Assembly (NCBI RefSeq): GCF_000428945.1
Contig: NZ_AUAX01000004.1
Coordinates: forward strand, 454,834 to 518,833
Direction: 5' to 3'
DNA: 64,000 nucleotides
Source: Hamadaea tsunoensis DSM 44101
GTDB lineage: Bacteria > Actinomycetota > Actinomycetes > Mycobacteriales > Micromonosporaceae
In this document: positions 24,545 to 32,480 of the stretch, one piece after another
Layout of the letters: the number at the start of each line of letters is the position of its first letter
How positions within the stretch are numbered: position 1 is the stretch's first letter
Made by a program: the position numbers and the translations under genes
The notes under the pieces: generated by a model
The model's database searches: none
Told to the model about the DNA's origin: nothing
The model's input: only the letters and a program-made list of their open reading frames with translations

Positions 24545-25335
24545 TGACGGCCCTCCTCCGGTCCGTGTACGCCGAGTGGACCAAACTGCGTACGCTGCCC
24601 AGCACGTTCTGGCTGCTGTTCGGCACGGCCGGGCTGCTCGCCGGGTTCGCCGGGATCGCCGCCGGGGCGCTCAACGTCCGGGAGTGCCACGACGGCTGCA
24701 CCGAGGACATCGTGCAGCTGACGCTCTCCGGCGTCCGCCTCAGCCAGGTCACCGTGGCGGTCCTCGGGGTCCTGGCGGTCACGGCCGAGTACGGCACCCG
24801 CACGATCCGGCCGACCCTCGCGGCGGTCCCGCGCCGGTGGATGGTGCTCGTCGGCAAACTGGTCGTGCTCGCCGGGCTGGTGGCCGCCACGGCCGCCACG
24901 GGGGTCGGCGGGTCGCTCCTGATCGGCCGGTGGCTGCTGCCGCACAAGGGGTTCACCGCCGCGAACGGCTACCACCTGCTGTCGCTGGGCGACGGGCTGA
25001 CCCGGCGGGCCGCGATCGGCTCAGTGCTCTACCTGGTGCTGGTGGTGGTGGCCGCGGCCGGGATCGGGCTGCTGATCAGGGACACCGGCGCGGCGGTCGG
25101 CTGCGTGTTCGCGTTCCTGTTCGCCGGTACGCTCGCCGCGATGTTCGTCTCCGACCCGCACTGGGCGCACCGGCTGAAGCGGTTCTCACCGATGGAGGCC
25201 GGCCTGGCGATCCAGTCCACGACGCACTTCGCCAACCTCCACATAGGAGCGTGGGCGGGCGTCGGGGTGCTGGCCGCGTACGCCGGCGGGCTGGCGCTGA
25301 TCGGCTGGCTGCTCTTCCAGCTCCGCGACGCGTAG
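24544..25335 (+). CDS. ABC-2 type permease
   Basis: The 263-residue protein has six hydrophobic segments and the EWTKLRTLPSTFWLLF opening shared with the preceding permease. Its first codon overlaps the previous stop (TGATG), so translation is coupled. It probably pairs with the larger permease as the membrane channel of the exporter. The loop after helix 1 holds RECHDGCTED with two cysteines facing the outside. An 81-bp palindrome starts 21 bases past the stop codon. Confidence 0.88.
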   Translation: MTALLRSVYAEWTKLRTLPSTFWLLFGTAGLLAGFAGIAAGALNVRECHDGCTEDIVQLTLSGVRLSQVTVAVLGVLAVTAEYGTRTIRPTLAAVPRRWMVLVGKLVVLAGLVAATAATGVGGSLLIGRWLLPHKGFTAANGYHLLSLGDGLTRRAAIGSVLYLVLVVVAAAGIGLLIRDTGAAVGCVFAFLFAGTLAAMFVSDPHWAHRLKRFSPMEAGLAIQSTTHFANLHIGAWAGVGVLAAYAGGLALIGWLLFQLRDA

Positions 25336-25355
25336 CCGCCCGCCGTGCGGCCAGG

Positions 25356-25436
25356 CAAGATCCCGTTTGGATCAGGGAAATCACCCGAATCTTGGACCAA
25401 GATTACGTGCGAAAACCTGATCCAAGCGGGATCTTG
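25356..25436 (+). repeat. 81-bp palindromic element, copy C
   Basis: The arms begin CAAGATCCCGTTTGG and end CCAAGCGGGATCTTG, with the central AATCTTGGACCAAGATT dyad. It fills the 113-bp gap between the convergent permease and chorismate mutase genes, 12 bp from the latter stop codon. Confidence 0.93.
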
Positions 25437-25448
25437 GAGCCTGACGGG

Positions 25449-25835
25449 CTAGTTGTCGTCGGACTTGGCGTAGACGTGGGTCAGGTCCCGCCGCAGGGCC
25501 GCCGCGCCGTGCAGGTACACGTGCGTCACCTCGTCGCGGCTCAGGTCCGTCTCGACGTGCGCCATCAGCCGGATCACCCGCGGCATGGCGCCCGCGATGT
25601 CCAGCTCCTGCGCGCAGATCAACGGCACGTTGGACATGCCCATCTGCCGGGCCGCGTACGCCGGGAACTCCGCGTGGATGTCCGGCGTGGCGGTGAAGAT
25701 GGCGCTGATGAAGTCTTCGTCGGCGAGGTCGTTGGCGTGCAGGACTTCCTTGACCAGCTCGGCCACCCGCTCCAGCAGGTGCTCGCGCTCGTCTACGTCC
25801 AGCTGGGTCGCCCCGCGTACAGCCCGGATCGGCAC
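25449..25835 (-). CDS. aroH: Chorismate mutase, AroH type
   Basis: The enzyme rearranges chorismate to prephenate on the Phe/Tyr branch. The 128-residue length and landmarks match the Bacillus AroH trimer: IRAVRGATQLD at the start (Arg7-type residue), IFTATPDIHAEFPAYAARQM, VPLICAQELDI, and the active-site HVYLHGAAALRRDL near the end with Arg and Tyr/His. The start is a GTG at 25835, four bases after the stop of the upstream peptide transporter, so it is probably cotranscribed with it. That pairing has no obvious metabolic logic. Confidence 0.95.
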   Translation of the reverse strand: MPIRAVRGATQLDVDEREHLLERVAELVKEVLHANDLADEDFISAIFTATPDIHAEFPAYAARQMGMSNVPLICAQELDIAGAMPRVIRLMAHVETDLSRDEVTHVYLHGAAALRRDLTHVYAKSDDN

Positions 25836-25839
25836 TGCG

Positions 25840-27324
25840 TCAGTGTATGCCCCGCATCAGCGCCTTGATGTGGCGAGTGAACCCGAACGCGCCGAGACCG
25901 AGAAGTACCGAGGCCACGCCCAGGATCAGGAAGTAGGACGGGCCGCCGTCGGAGAACTTGGCGACCTGCCCGCCGATCGCGTCGCCGACCGCCGTCGAGA
26001 CGAACCACAGGCCCAGCATCTGGCTCGCGTACCAGGCGGGGGCCAGTTTGGTCGTCATCGACAGCCCGACCGGCGAGATGGCGAGTTCACCGGCGACCTG
26101 CAGGGCGTACACGGCGATGAGCCACAGCGGTGAGACCAGGTGGCTGACCGCGGCCTGGGCCGCCGCGGCCATGAGCATGAACGACAGACCGTTGAAGATG
26201 AGACCGACGGCGAACTTCCACGGCGTGGAGACCCGGTGGCCGAGCTTGACCCACAGCGCGCCGGCCAGCGGCGCGCCGATGATGATGAGGATCGGGTTGA
26301 CCGATTGCAGCCAGGCCGCCGGGAAGGTGAAGTTCCCGACCGTGCGGTCGACGTTCTTGTCGGCGAACTGGTTGAGCACCGAGCCGGCCTGGTCGTAGAT
26401 GAGCCAGAAGGACGCCGCGAACACGAACAGCCAGATGTACGCCTTCATCCGGCTGCGCTCGACCTCGGTGAGCCGTTTGTCCAGGAAGATCCGCACGAAG
26501 TAGACCACCGCCACGGCGACGGTGAACCAGGCGAGCAGGTCGACGACGGAGTTGACGCTGAGCCAGCCGAGCAACGCCATGATCAAAATCACCACGGCCG
26601 CCACGCCGACGCCGATCCAGATGGACCGGAAGGTCCGCTTGCGCTCCGCTCCGACGAGCGGATGCGTCGGCGCGGCCCCGTTCTCCTTCAGCCGCTTGCT
26701 GCCGATGACGTACTGGACCACCGCGAACGTCATGCCGATCGCGGCCGCGGCGAAGCCCGCGTGGTAGCTCACGTGGTCGGCGAGCCACCCCGTGACCAGC
26801 GGCGCCACGAACGCGCCGAGGTTGATGCCCATGTAGAACACGGAGAAGCCGGCGTCGCGGCGTACGGAATCCTTCTCGTAGAGGTTGCCGACCATCGTCG
26901 AGATGTTCGGCTTGAGCAGGCCCGTGCCCAGCACGATGAGGATCAGGCCGGGAAACACGCTCCAGTCGGCCGGTACCGCCATCACGTAATGGCCCAGCGC
27001 GATGACGATGCCGCCGTACAGCACCGAGCGCCGCGCCCCGATCAGCCGGTCCGCGATCCAGCCGCCGGGCAGCGCGGTGAGATAGACCAGTCCCGCGTAC
27101 GCGCCGAACAGCGCGTTCGCCGAGCCCTCCGCCATGCCGAGACCGCCGTTGGCGACGGACGCGGTGAGGAACAGGACGAGGATCGCCTTCATGCCGTAGA
27201 AGCTGAAACGCTCCCACATCTCGGTCAGGAAGAGCGTCGACAACGCCCGGGGATGCCCGAAGAAGGTCGCCTCGTCACCGGGTGCCGAACCCGGCGCGCC
27301 CGACGGCGTCTGCGTGATCGACAT
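25840..27324 (-). CDS. POT/PTR family proton-dependent oligopeptide transporter
   Basis: The 494-residue transporter has the proton-coupling ExxER motif in TEMWERFSFYGMKAILVLF and the PTR2 signature FSVFYMGINLGAFVAPLVTGWL. Fourteen hydrophobic segments fit the bacterial DtpT-type topology. It would import di- and tripeptides with protons. A GGG-rich ribosome site precedes the ATG at 27324. It is divergent from rbpA and followed after four bases by aroH. Confidence 0.93.
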   Translation of the reverse strand: MSITQTPSGAPGSAPGDEATFFGHPRALSTLFLTEMWERFSFYGMKAILVLFLTASVANGGLGMAEGSANALFGAYAGLVYLTALPGGWIADRLIGARRSVLYGGIVIALGHYVMAVPADWSVFPGLILIVLGTGLLKPNISTMVGNLYEKDSVRRDAGFSVFYMGINLGAFVAPLVTGWLADHVSYHAGFAAAAIGMTFAVVQYVIGSKRLKENGAAPTHPLVGAERKRTFRSIWIGVGVAAVVILIMALLGWLSVNSVVDLLAWFTVAVAVVYFVRIFLDKRLTEVERSRMKAYIWLFVFAASFWLIYDQAGSVLNQFADKNVDRTVGNFTFPAAWLQSVNPILIIIGAPLAGALWVKLGHRVSTPWKFAVGLIFNGLSFMLMAAAAQAAVSHLVSPLWLIAVYALQVAGELAISPVGLSMTTKLAPAWYASQMLGLWFVSTAVGDAIGGQVAKFSDGGPSYFLILGVASVLLGLGAFGFTRHIKALMRGIH

Positions 27325-27432
27325 CGCGAATCCCCCGCCCCTCTTACGGACAAAAACCGGTAAAAGGGACAGTATCGGAATTGGTGGGCGGGGTGAGGCC
27401 GGTCACCTGATTCCCGGTACGGGTACCCTTGT

Positions 27433-27460
27433 GGGAATCTCCGGTGCGCACGTGATCGTT
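27433..27460 (+). promoter_or_regulatory. SigR/SigH-like promoter of rbpA
   Basis: GGGAAT (27433-27438) is followed 19 bases later by GTT (27458-27460), close to the GGGAAT-N18-GTT consensus of the thiol-stress sigma factor SigR. rbpA of Streptomyces coelicolor is a known SigR target, which supports the call. The spacer is one base longer than consensus. Confidence 0.55.
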
Positions 27461-27506
27461 GCATCACTTGAGCAGGAATTCTCAACACTTCGAGGGGTGA
27501 GCCGAA

Positions 27507-27845
27507 ATGGGCGAGCGCATGCTGCGCGGTAGCCGTCTGGGCGCCGTCAGCTACGAGTCGGACCGCAATACCGAGCTGGCTCCGCGACAGACCCGTGAAT
27601 ATCTGTGCGCCAACGGCCACCAGTTCGAGGTGCCGTTCGCCGTCGATGCCGAGGTGCCCATCACCTGGGAATGCAAGTTCGACGGCACGGTGGCACGGCT
27701 GGTCGACGGCTCCGAGCCGGAGCAGAAGAAGGTCAAGCCGCCGCGTACGCACTGGGACATGCTGCTGGAGCGGCGCTCGATGGAGGAGCTCGAGGAGATC
27801 CTCAACGAGCGCCTCCAGGAGGTCCGTACGCGACGCGGCCGCTGA
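27507..27845 (+). CDS. rbpA: RNA polymerase-binding protein RbpA
   Basis: The 112-residue protein matches actinobacterial RbpA throughout: N-terminal tail MLRGSRLGAVSYESDRN, a core domain with CANGHQFEVPF, the basic linker KVKPPRTHWDMLLERR, and the C-terminal sigma-interaction helix EELEEILNERLQEV. RbpA binds the principal sigma factor and polymerase beta subunit, stabilises open complexes and affects rifampicin tolerance. GAGGGGTGAG upstream fixes the ATG at 27507. A candidate SigR-type promoter precedes it and an intrinsic terminator follows. The core has Cys at CANG and again at WECKF, consistent with the zinc-binding type. Confidence 0.97.
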   Translation: MGERMLRGSRLGAVSYESDRNTELAPRQTREYLCANGHQFEVPFAVDAEVPITWECKFDGTVARLVDGSEPEQKKVKPPRTHWDMLLERRSMEELEEILNERLQEVRTRRGR

Positions 27846-27863
27846 GGGTCGCCTTCACGCGTC

Positions 27864-27889
27864 AAGCCCCCGGGTCCGCCCGGGGGCTT
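27864..27889 (+). terminator. Intrinsic terminator of rbpA
   Basis: AAGCCCCCGGG and CCCGGGGGCTT form a perfect 11-bp stem with a TCCG loop, followed by TTGTCG. It lies 18 bp after the stop codon and can also serve the convergent gene. Confidence 0.85.
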
Positions 27890-27905
27890 TGTCGTGTGCT
27901 CGTGA

Positions 27906-28838
27906 TTACGCTGCCCGCTGGAAATCGCCGCTGCCCGCCACGCGCTCGAAGACGCAGCCATAGCCTGCGCTCGTGATGAGATCCAGAATGTCAGCGGAAG
28001 GCTCCACCGGGAGCAATACCGTGTACTTCTGCGCATCCTTCACGTGCCGCCGATAGTCGAACAGCTGACCGATGGCATACCGGACATCGTTGCGGGAGGC
28101 GGTGCCCTTCGCCTCGTAGAGCTCGTTCTCGGTCTCGTCATACAGATCGGTGTACAGGGCGTTGTGCCGCCCAGGCAGAGTGATGCTCCACCGGCCAACG
28201 GTATTCCCCATCGAGGTGAGTGCCTTCTCGTAGCGCTCAACTAAGGCTTGTTCCCGCCGCTCCGCAGTAGTAGGCGCCGAGCCCGCCACGGGATAGGACC
28301 CGACGTTGCCGGCCTCGAGCGGTACGCGTACCACCTCGGACTGGGTCGAACGGTCGATCACGACGCTACGGTCTTCGGCACGAAGCTCGGTGTCCCCGAC
28401 CGGCCGAAGGCGGAACACGAAGACGTCGCGCATGGCCCCGTCTTCGTCCCGGGCTCGCCCCATGGTGTAGGGCAGCGTCTGATCGACTTCGAACTCACCG
28501 ATATAGCGATGTAGCCGGGTCTTGGTGCCGTCCACGTAGCCGTCGGCGACGAACAACCGCACAGCCCTCTTCGCCGCATGATGCTGAAGGAGCCCCTTGT
28601 TGCCGTCAGTCATCGTCTGCGGCCCGTGCTTTCCTTCACCGGTGTACAGGAAGAGGTCGTCGTCGACGTCCCAGCCATCGGTGTAGCCGTACTTGAGGCC
28701 CTTGGGCGGGTCTGAGTAGACGAACACATTCGGAGTCTGCGCGGACGGCTCAATACCGCCCTGCTCGCCGCCGCCGTACTTGTCCATGCGCTGACGGCGC
28801 GTCAGTCGTTCGCCGAGCTTCGTCTCCCACTGCTGCAT
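27906..28838 (-). CDS. Predicted modification-dependent nuclease: ScoMcrA-type SRA-like domain plus PD-(D/E)xK
   Basis: The 310-residue protein falls into two parts. Residues 1-175 (KYGGGEQGGIEPS, TPNVFVYSDP, LFLYTGEGKHG, RLFVADGYVDG, YIGEFEVD) resemble the SRA-like modified-base reader of ScoMcrA-type type IV restriction enzymes. Residues 195-305 contain D231, then E242-A-K244, then Q258LFDY, matching the PD-(D/E)xK nuclease core. ScoMcrA itself uses an HNH nuclease, so this pairing is different. GC is visibly lower than in neighbours (some 60-base lines near 57 percent), and the gene is solitary between housekeeping genes, which suggests transfer. A TAGTGT box ends six bases before the ATG at 28838, consistent with a leaderless transcript. 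Domain calls are from memory of the families. Confidence 0.7.
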   Translation of the reverse strand: MQQWETKLGERLTRRQRMDKYGGGEQGGIEPSAQTPNVFVYSDPPKGLKYGYTDGWDVDDDLFLYTGEGKHGPQTMTDGNKGLLQHHAAKRAVRLFVADGYVDGTKTRLHRYIGEFEVDQTLPYTMGRARDEDGAMRDVFVFRLRPVGDTELRAEDRSVVIDRSTQSEVVRVPLEAGNVGSYPVAGSAPTTAERREQALVERYEKALTSMGNTVGRWSITLPGRHNALYTDLYDETENELYEAKGTASRNDVRYAIGQLFDYRRHVKDAQKYTVLLPVEPSADILDLITSAGYGCVFERVAGSGDFQRAA

Positions 28839-28947
28839 CGGACGACACTAACGAAGCAAGTAACACTTGTCCGAATTCACGGGTCACCCGCGGGCGGTCA
28901 TCTCATCTGCCTGACCGTCCTCAGTCGACCGGTGAAGTCGGCCGGGA

Positions 28948-29442
28948 TCAGTCGACGATCTCGCCTTCGATGACCTCGTCCGGCGTGCTGGCCGCTTCGG
29001 GCGTACCCGGCTTGGGCGGCCGCTGGACCCGCACCTGCCGCGGTCCGAACAGGTCACCGGCCATGCTGGGCGAGACCCGCTTCTCCGTGGCCGCCTGGAC
29101 GCGGCCGGCGGCGAGATGGCGGACCGGCGGGATGAGCAGGACCAGGCCGGTGATGCCGGACACGAAGCCGGGAATGATCAGCAGCAGCGCCGCGAACACC
29201 CCGGTGAGGCCGTGGGCGGCTTCCCGGCCGGCGGGTGTGCCGCCGCGGGCCGCGTCACGGAAGCGTCGCCAGCCGCGGCGTCCCTCGCGGCCGAGCAGGA
29301 ACAGGCCGGCCGCGGTGAAGGCGATCGCGAGCAGGAGTGCCCAAAGCACGCCGATCCACTGCGCCACGAGGACGAACACGGTGATCTCGACCGCCGCCAG
29401 GAGCAGCAGGGCCAGCGGGACGAAACGCCAACGAGATCGCAC
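28948..29442 (-). CDS. fxsA: FxsA family membrane protein
   Basis: The 164-residue protein has the FxsA layout: a basic start, helices at about 8-30 and 32-52, and GREGRRGWRRFRDAARGGTPAGREAAHGL in the cytosolic loop (only part quoted as motif), followed by a third hydrophobic segment with IPGFVSGITGLVLLIPP, the strongest family motif. FxsA overproduction in E. coli relieves phage T7 exclusion by the F plasmid, and its normal role is unknown. The start is a GTG at 29442. The soluble tail ends in an acidic PDEVIEGEIVD. Confidence 0.85.
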   Translation of the reverse strand: MRSRWRFVPLALLLLAAVEITVFVLVAQWIGVLWALLLAIAFTAAGLFLLGREGRRGWRRFRDAARGGTPAGREAAHGLTGVFAALLLIIPGFVSGITGLVLLIPPVRHLAAGRVQAATEKRVSPSMAGDLFGPRQVRVQRPPKPGTPEAASTPDEVIEGEIVD

Positions 29443-29516
29443 GGCCCAAGCCTACCTTCGGCAGGCCACCGTCAGCCGAGGACGGGCCTGCGCCCACAGC
29501 GAAGCGGTGGCCGCCG

Positions 29517-30311
29517 TCACGGCCATTGTTCGGCGCCGGCCCGCTTGCCGGTGAACAGGCGCTTGACCGCCGCGGTGCGGTCCTGGGCGCCCCACACCGT
29601 CACCCGCCACAGCGCCTCGCCGACGATGTTGCCGCTCATCTTGCTGACGCCGTGCTCACGCTCGGCGAACCGGATCGGCACCTCGGTCAGTTTGAAGCCC
29701 GCGCGGTGCGCGCGCCGCGTGATGTCCACCTGGAAGCAGTAGCCCGCCGAGGCCACGGAACCCAGGTCGATCTTCTCCAGGAGCTCCATCCGGTACGCGC
29801 GGTAGCCGCCGGTCGCGTCCTTGACCGGCATTCCCATGGCCATCCGGGTGTAGATGTTGGCTCCGCGGGAGAGGATCTCGCGGCGCAGCGGCCAGTTGAC
29901 GACGCTGCCGCCGGAGACCCAGCGGGAGCCGATCACGCCGTCGGCGTCCTTGAGCGCGTCGAGCAGCAGGGAAAGCTGCTCGGGGGCGTGGGAGCCGTCG
30001 GCGTCCATCTCCACGACGGCGTCGTAGCCGTGTTCGCGGGCCCAGCCGAACCCGGCGATGTACGCCGCGCCCAGCCCCTCCTTGCCCTTGCGGTGCAGGA
30101 CGTGGATGTTCGGGTCGGCCGCGGCCAGCTCGTCGGCGATGGCACCGGTGCCGTCGGGGCTGTTGTCGTCGGCGATGAGGATGTCGACGTCCGGGACCGC
30201 CGCGCGTACGCGGCCGGTGATCAGGCGGACGTTGTCGGCCTCGTTGTAGGTCGGGATGACCACCACGACCCGTCCGACGCCGGGGTATCCGCCGGCTTCC
30301 GTCCCACTCAC
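29517..30311 (-). CDS. ppm1: Polyprenol monophosphomannose synthase (GT2)
   Basis: The 264-residue GT2 enzyme transfers mannose from GDP-mannose to polyprenyl phosphate, supplying lipomannan synthesis and protein O-mannosylation. It shows VVVIPTYNEADNV at the start, DDNSPDGT, the metal-binding VEMDADGSHAPEQL (DxD-type), GSRWVSGG and the dolichol-phosphate mannose synthase motif FAEREHGVSKMS. Its GTG start at 30311 overlaps the lnt stop (GTGA). In Mycobacterium tuberculosis the same two activities are fused in one Ppm1 protein, and here they are separate but translationally coupled. Confidence 0.93.
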   Translation of the reverse strand: MSGTEAGGYPGVGRVVVVIPTYNEADNVRLITGRVRAAVPDVDILIADDNSPDGTGAIADELAAADPNIHVLHRKGKEGLGAAYIAGFGWAREHGYDAVVEMDADGSHAPEQLSLLLDALKDADGVIGSRWVSGGSVVNWPLRREILSRGANIYTRMAMGMPVKDATGGYRAYRMELLEKIDLGSVASAGYCFQVDITRRAHRAGFKLTEVPIRFAEREHGVSKMSGNIVGEALWRVTVWGAQDRTAAVKRLFTGKRAGAEQWP

Positions 30312-31975
30312 CCGATCTCCTCCGTTGACTCCGTACGACGCCGGTCAGCGTACCGCCGCAGACGGCCGCGAACCGGTCGAAAGGCCGCGGCGAGCAGCAA
30401 ACCCGCCGCGACCGCGCTCAAGATCGCCTCCGGCCAGAACGACAGCCGCGTCGCCGGCGTCTGGGCGGTGGACTCGTGCAGCTGACGCACCATCGCGTCG
30501 GGCGTGAAGAACTGCGAGGCCTGGTGTACGCGCCCGGAGGTGTCCACGAAGCCGGAGATGCCGACCGTCGAGGCCATGAGGGAGTCGCGGCCGTGCTCGA
30601 CGGCCCGCAGCCGGACCATGGCCAGCTGCTGGCGGGCCTCGTCGACGTTGAACGTCGCGTTGTTGGTCTGCACGACGAGCAGCTGCGCGCCCGAGGTGAC
30701 CGTGTCGTGCACGATCCCGTCGTACGCGATCTCGAAGCAGATCACGTCGCCGACCCGGGCCGGGCCCACGGTCAGCACGCCCGGCTTGTCGCCGGGCTGG
30801 AAGTCGGAGCTCAGCAGGCCGGCCTTGCTCGTGATGAGCTCGGCGATCGGTTCGACGATCGAGCGCATCGGCAGGTACTCCGCGAACGGGACCGGATGCT
30901 GCTTCTGGTAGCTGCCGGTGACCCCGCGGCCGGCCTCCCAGACCAGGCCGACGTTGCGGGCGGTGTGCTCGGTCGCGCCGGCCATGACCGCCCCGACCAG
31001 GATCGGTACGCCGATCGCCCGCGCCGCCCGGTCGATCGCGTCGGCGGCGTCCGGGTTGGTCAGCGGGTCGATGTCGCTGGAGTTCTCCGGCCAGATGACG
31101 AGGTCGGGCCGGGGCTGCTCGCCGCGGTCGACCCGGTTCGCCAGTTCGACCGTGCCCCGCACGTGGTTGTCGAGAACCGCCTTGCGCTGCTCGTTGAAGT
31201 CGAGTCCGAGCCGGGGCACGTTGCCCTGCACGATCGCCACGGTGACCGGGGTGGTCCCGGGCTCGCTCAGCGGGACGGCGTACCCGGCGGCCAGCACGGC
31301 GGCGGCGCCGAGCACCGTGCCGGCCGCGAGGGCCGGCCGGCGTGCGGAGTGGATCGCGAGGACGAGCAGGCCGCCGGCGACCGCCACGGCGAACGACACC
31401 AGCGGGGCGCCGCCCAGCCAGGCCAGCCGCAGCGCCGGGGAGTCCGCCTGGCTGAACGCGAGCCGTCCCCACGGGAAGCCGCCGAAGGGCGTACGCCCGC
31501 GCAGCGCCTCCTGGGCGACCCAGAGCACGCCGAGCACGAGCGGCCAGCTCCACCGGCGGCGGTCGACGACCGGGCTGAGCACGGCCTGCGCCAACCCGAG
31601 CAGGGTGAAGAACGCGGCCTGCAGTGCGACGAGCAGGATCCACGGGCCGGGGCCGACGTTGGTGCTCGTCCAGTCGAGCAGCGGCCCGAAGAACACGATC
31701 CCGGTGACGAGCCCGAACAGCGCCCCCGTACGCGCCCGGCGCCGGTGTGTGGCCAGCGCGAACGCGGCGACGCCGACCGGGGCCAGCCACCACAGGCCGT
31801 ACGACGGGAAGGACAGCAGCAGCGCGCCCCCGGCCAGCACCGACAGGGCGAGGCCGGCCCAGTAGGGCACGGGTCGCGGCGCGGCGGGCGGCGGGGACGC
31901 CTCCTGGGTCGGCGCCTGCGGCGGGGCAACGGCTGCGGTCACGGCCGAAACCCTACCCGGCGCCCCTGGACGCAT
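30308..31975 (-). CDS. lnt: Apolipoprotein N-acyltransferase
   Basis: The enzyme adds the third acyl chain to the N-terminal cysteine of lipoproteins at the outer membrane leaflet. The 555-residue protein has about seven N-terminal membrane helices, then a nitrilase-like domain (about 250-500), then a final helix. The catalytic triad is readable: Glu in VIWPENSSD, Lys in YQKQHPVPFAEY and Cys in DVICFEIAYDG. The ATG at 31975 is used, with a GTG at 31942 as an alternative since neither has a clear ribosome site. It is the first gene of the lnt-ppm1 unit. Several lipoproteins in this window would be substrates. Confidence 0.92.
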   Translation of the reverse strand: MRPGAPGRVSAVTAAVAPPQAPTQEASPPPAAPRPVPYWAGLALSVLAGGALLLSFPSYGLWWLAPVGVAAFALATHRRRARTGALFGLVTGIVFFGPLLDWTSTNVGPGPWILLVALQAAFFTLLGLAQAVLSPVVDRRRWSWPLVLGVLWVAQEALRGRTPFGGFPWGRLAFSQADSPALRLAWLGGAPLVSFAVAVAGGLLVLAIHSARRPALAAGTVLGAAAVLAAGYAVPLSEPGTTPVTVAIVQGNVPRLGLDFNEQRKAVLDNHVRGTVELANRVDRGEQPRPDLVIWPENSSDIDPLTNPDAADAIDRAARAIGVPILVGAVMAGATEHTARNVGLVWEAGRGVTGSYQKQHPVPFAEYLPMRSIVEPIAELITSKAGLLSSDFQPGDKPGVLTVGPARVGDVICFEIAYDGIVHDTVTSGAQLLVVQTNNATFNVDEARQQLAMVRLRAVEHGRDSLMASTVGISGFVDTSGRVHQASQFFTPDAMVRQLHESTAQTPATRLSFWPEAILSAVAAGLLLAAAFRPVRGRLRRYADRRRTESTEEIG

Positions 31976-32034
31976 GACGGAGAGTACGCGGGCCGCGGCG
32001 CCCCCACCGCGGCCCGCCCCCCGTTCCGGGCTCT

Positions 32035-32382
32035 TTACAGCGGGTTGTCCTGTTCGAAGTCGGCGAACGGCCGGATCTCGATCCGCCCGCCGCGGGCCAT
32101 CGGGTGCGTCCGGGCGACCTCGATCGCCTCGTCCAGATCCGCGCACTCGATGACGTCGTAGCCCACGATCAGCTCCTTGGTCTCGGCGAACGGGCCGTCC
32201 GAGATGAGCAGCTGCTTGTTGCGTACGCGCACCGTCGTCGCCGCGCTCTTCGGGCCCAGGACGTGCCCCTGCAGGCGGCGGCCCTTGGCGTTGTTCTCGG
32301 CGACCCACACGTCGATGTCGGGCTCGTCGGCGGTGTCGGTGTCCGGCTCGCCGTCGACGCAGACGAACATCATGTACTTCAT
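32035..32382 (-). CDS. YCII-related domain protein
   Basis: The 115-residue protein begins KYMMFVCVDGEP and carries the ISDGPFAETKELIVGYDVIE motif, the hallmark of the DGPFAETKE subfamily of YCII proteins (dimeric ferredoxin-like fold with conserved His/Asp). These are frequently paired with ECF sigma factors, but no sigma gene adjoins this one. GAGGAGG six bases before the ATG at 32382 is an excellent ribosome site. The molecular role of the family is unknown. Confidence 0.9.
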   Translation of the reverse strand: MKYMMFVCVDGEPDTDTADEPDIDVWVAENNAKGRRLQGHVLGPKSAATTVRVRNKQLLISDGPFAETKELIVGYDVIECADLDEAIEVARTHPMARGGRIEIRPFADFEQDNPL

Positions 32383-32480
32383 CGGTGCCTCCTCATGCGG
32401 AATCCTCATTCGGAATCTCACCAGGGTGACGATCGGCCGGACGCGTACCGGACAGGTCGCGCGGAAAAATTCTTCCGGGT

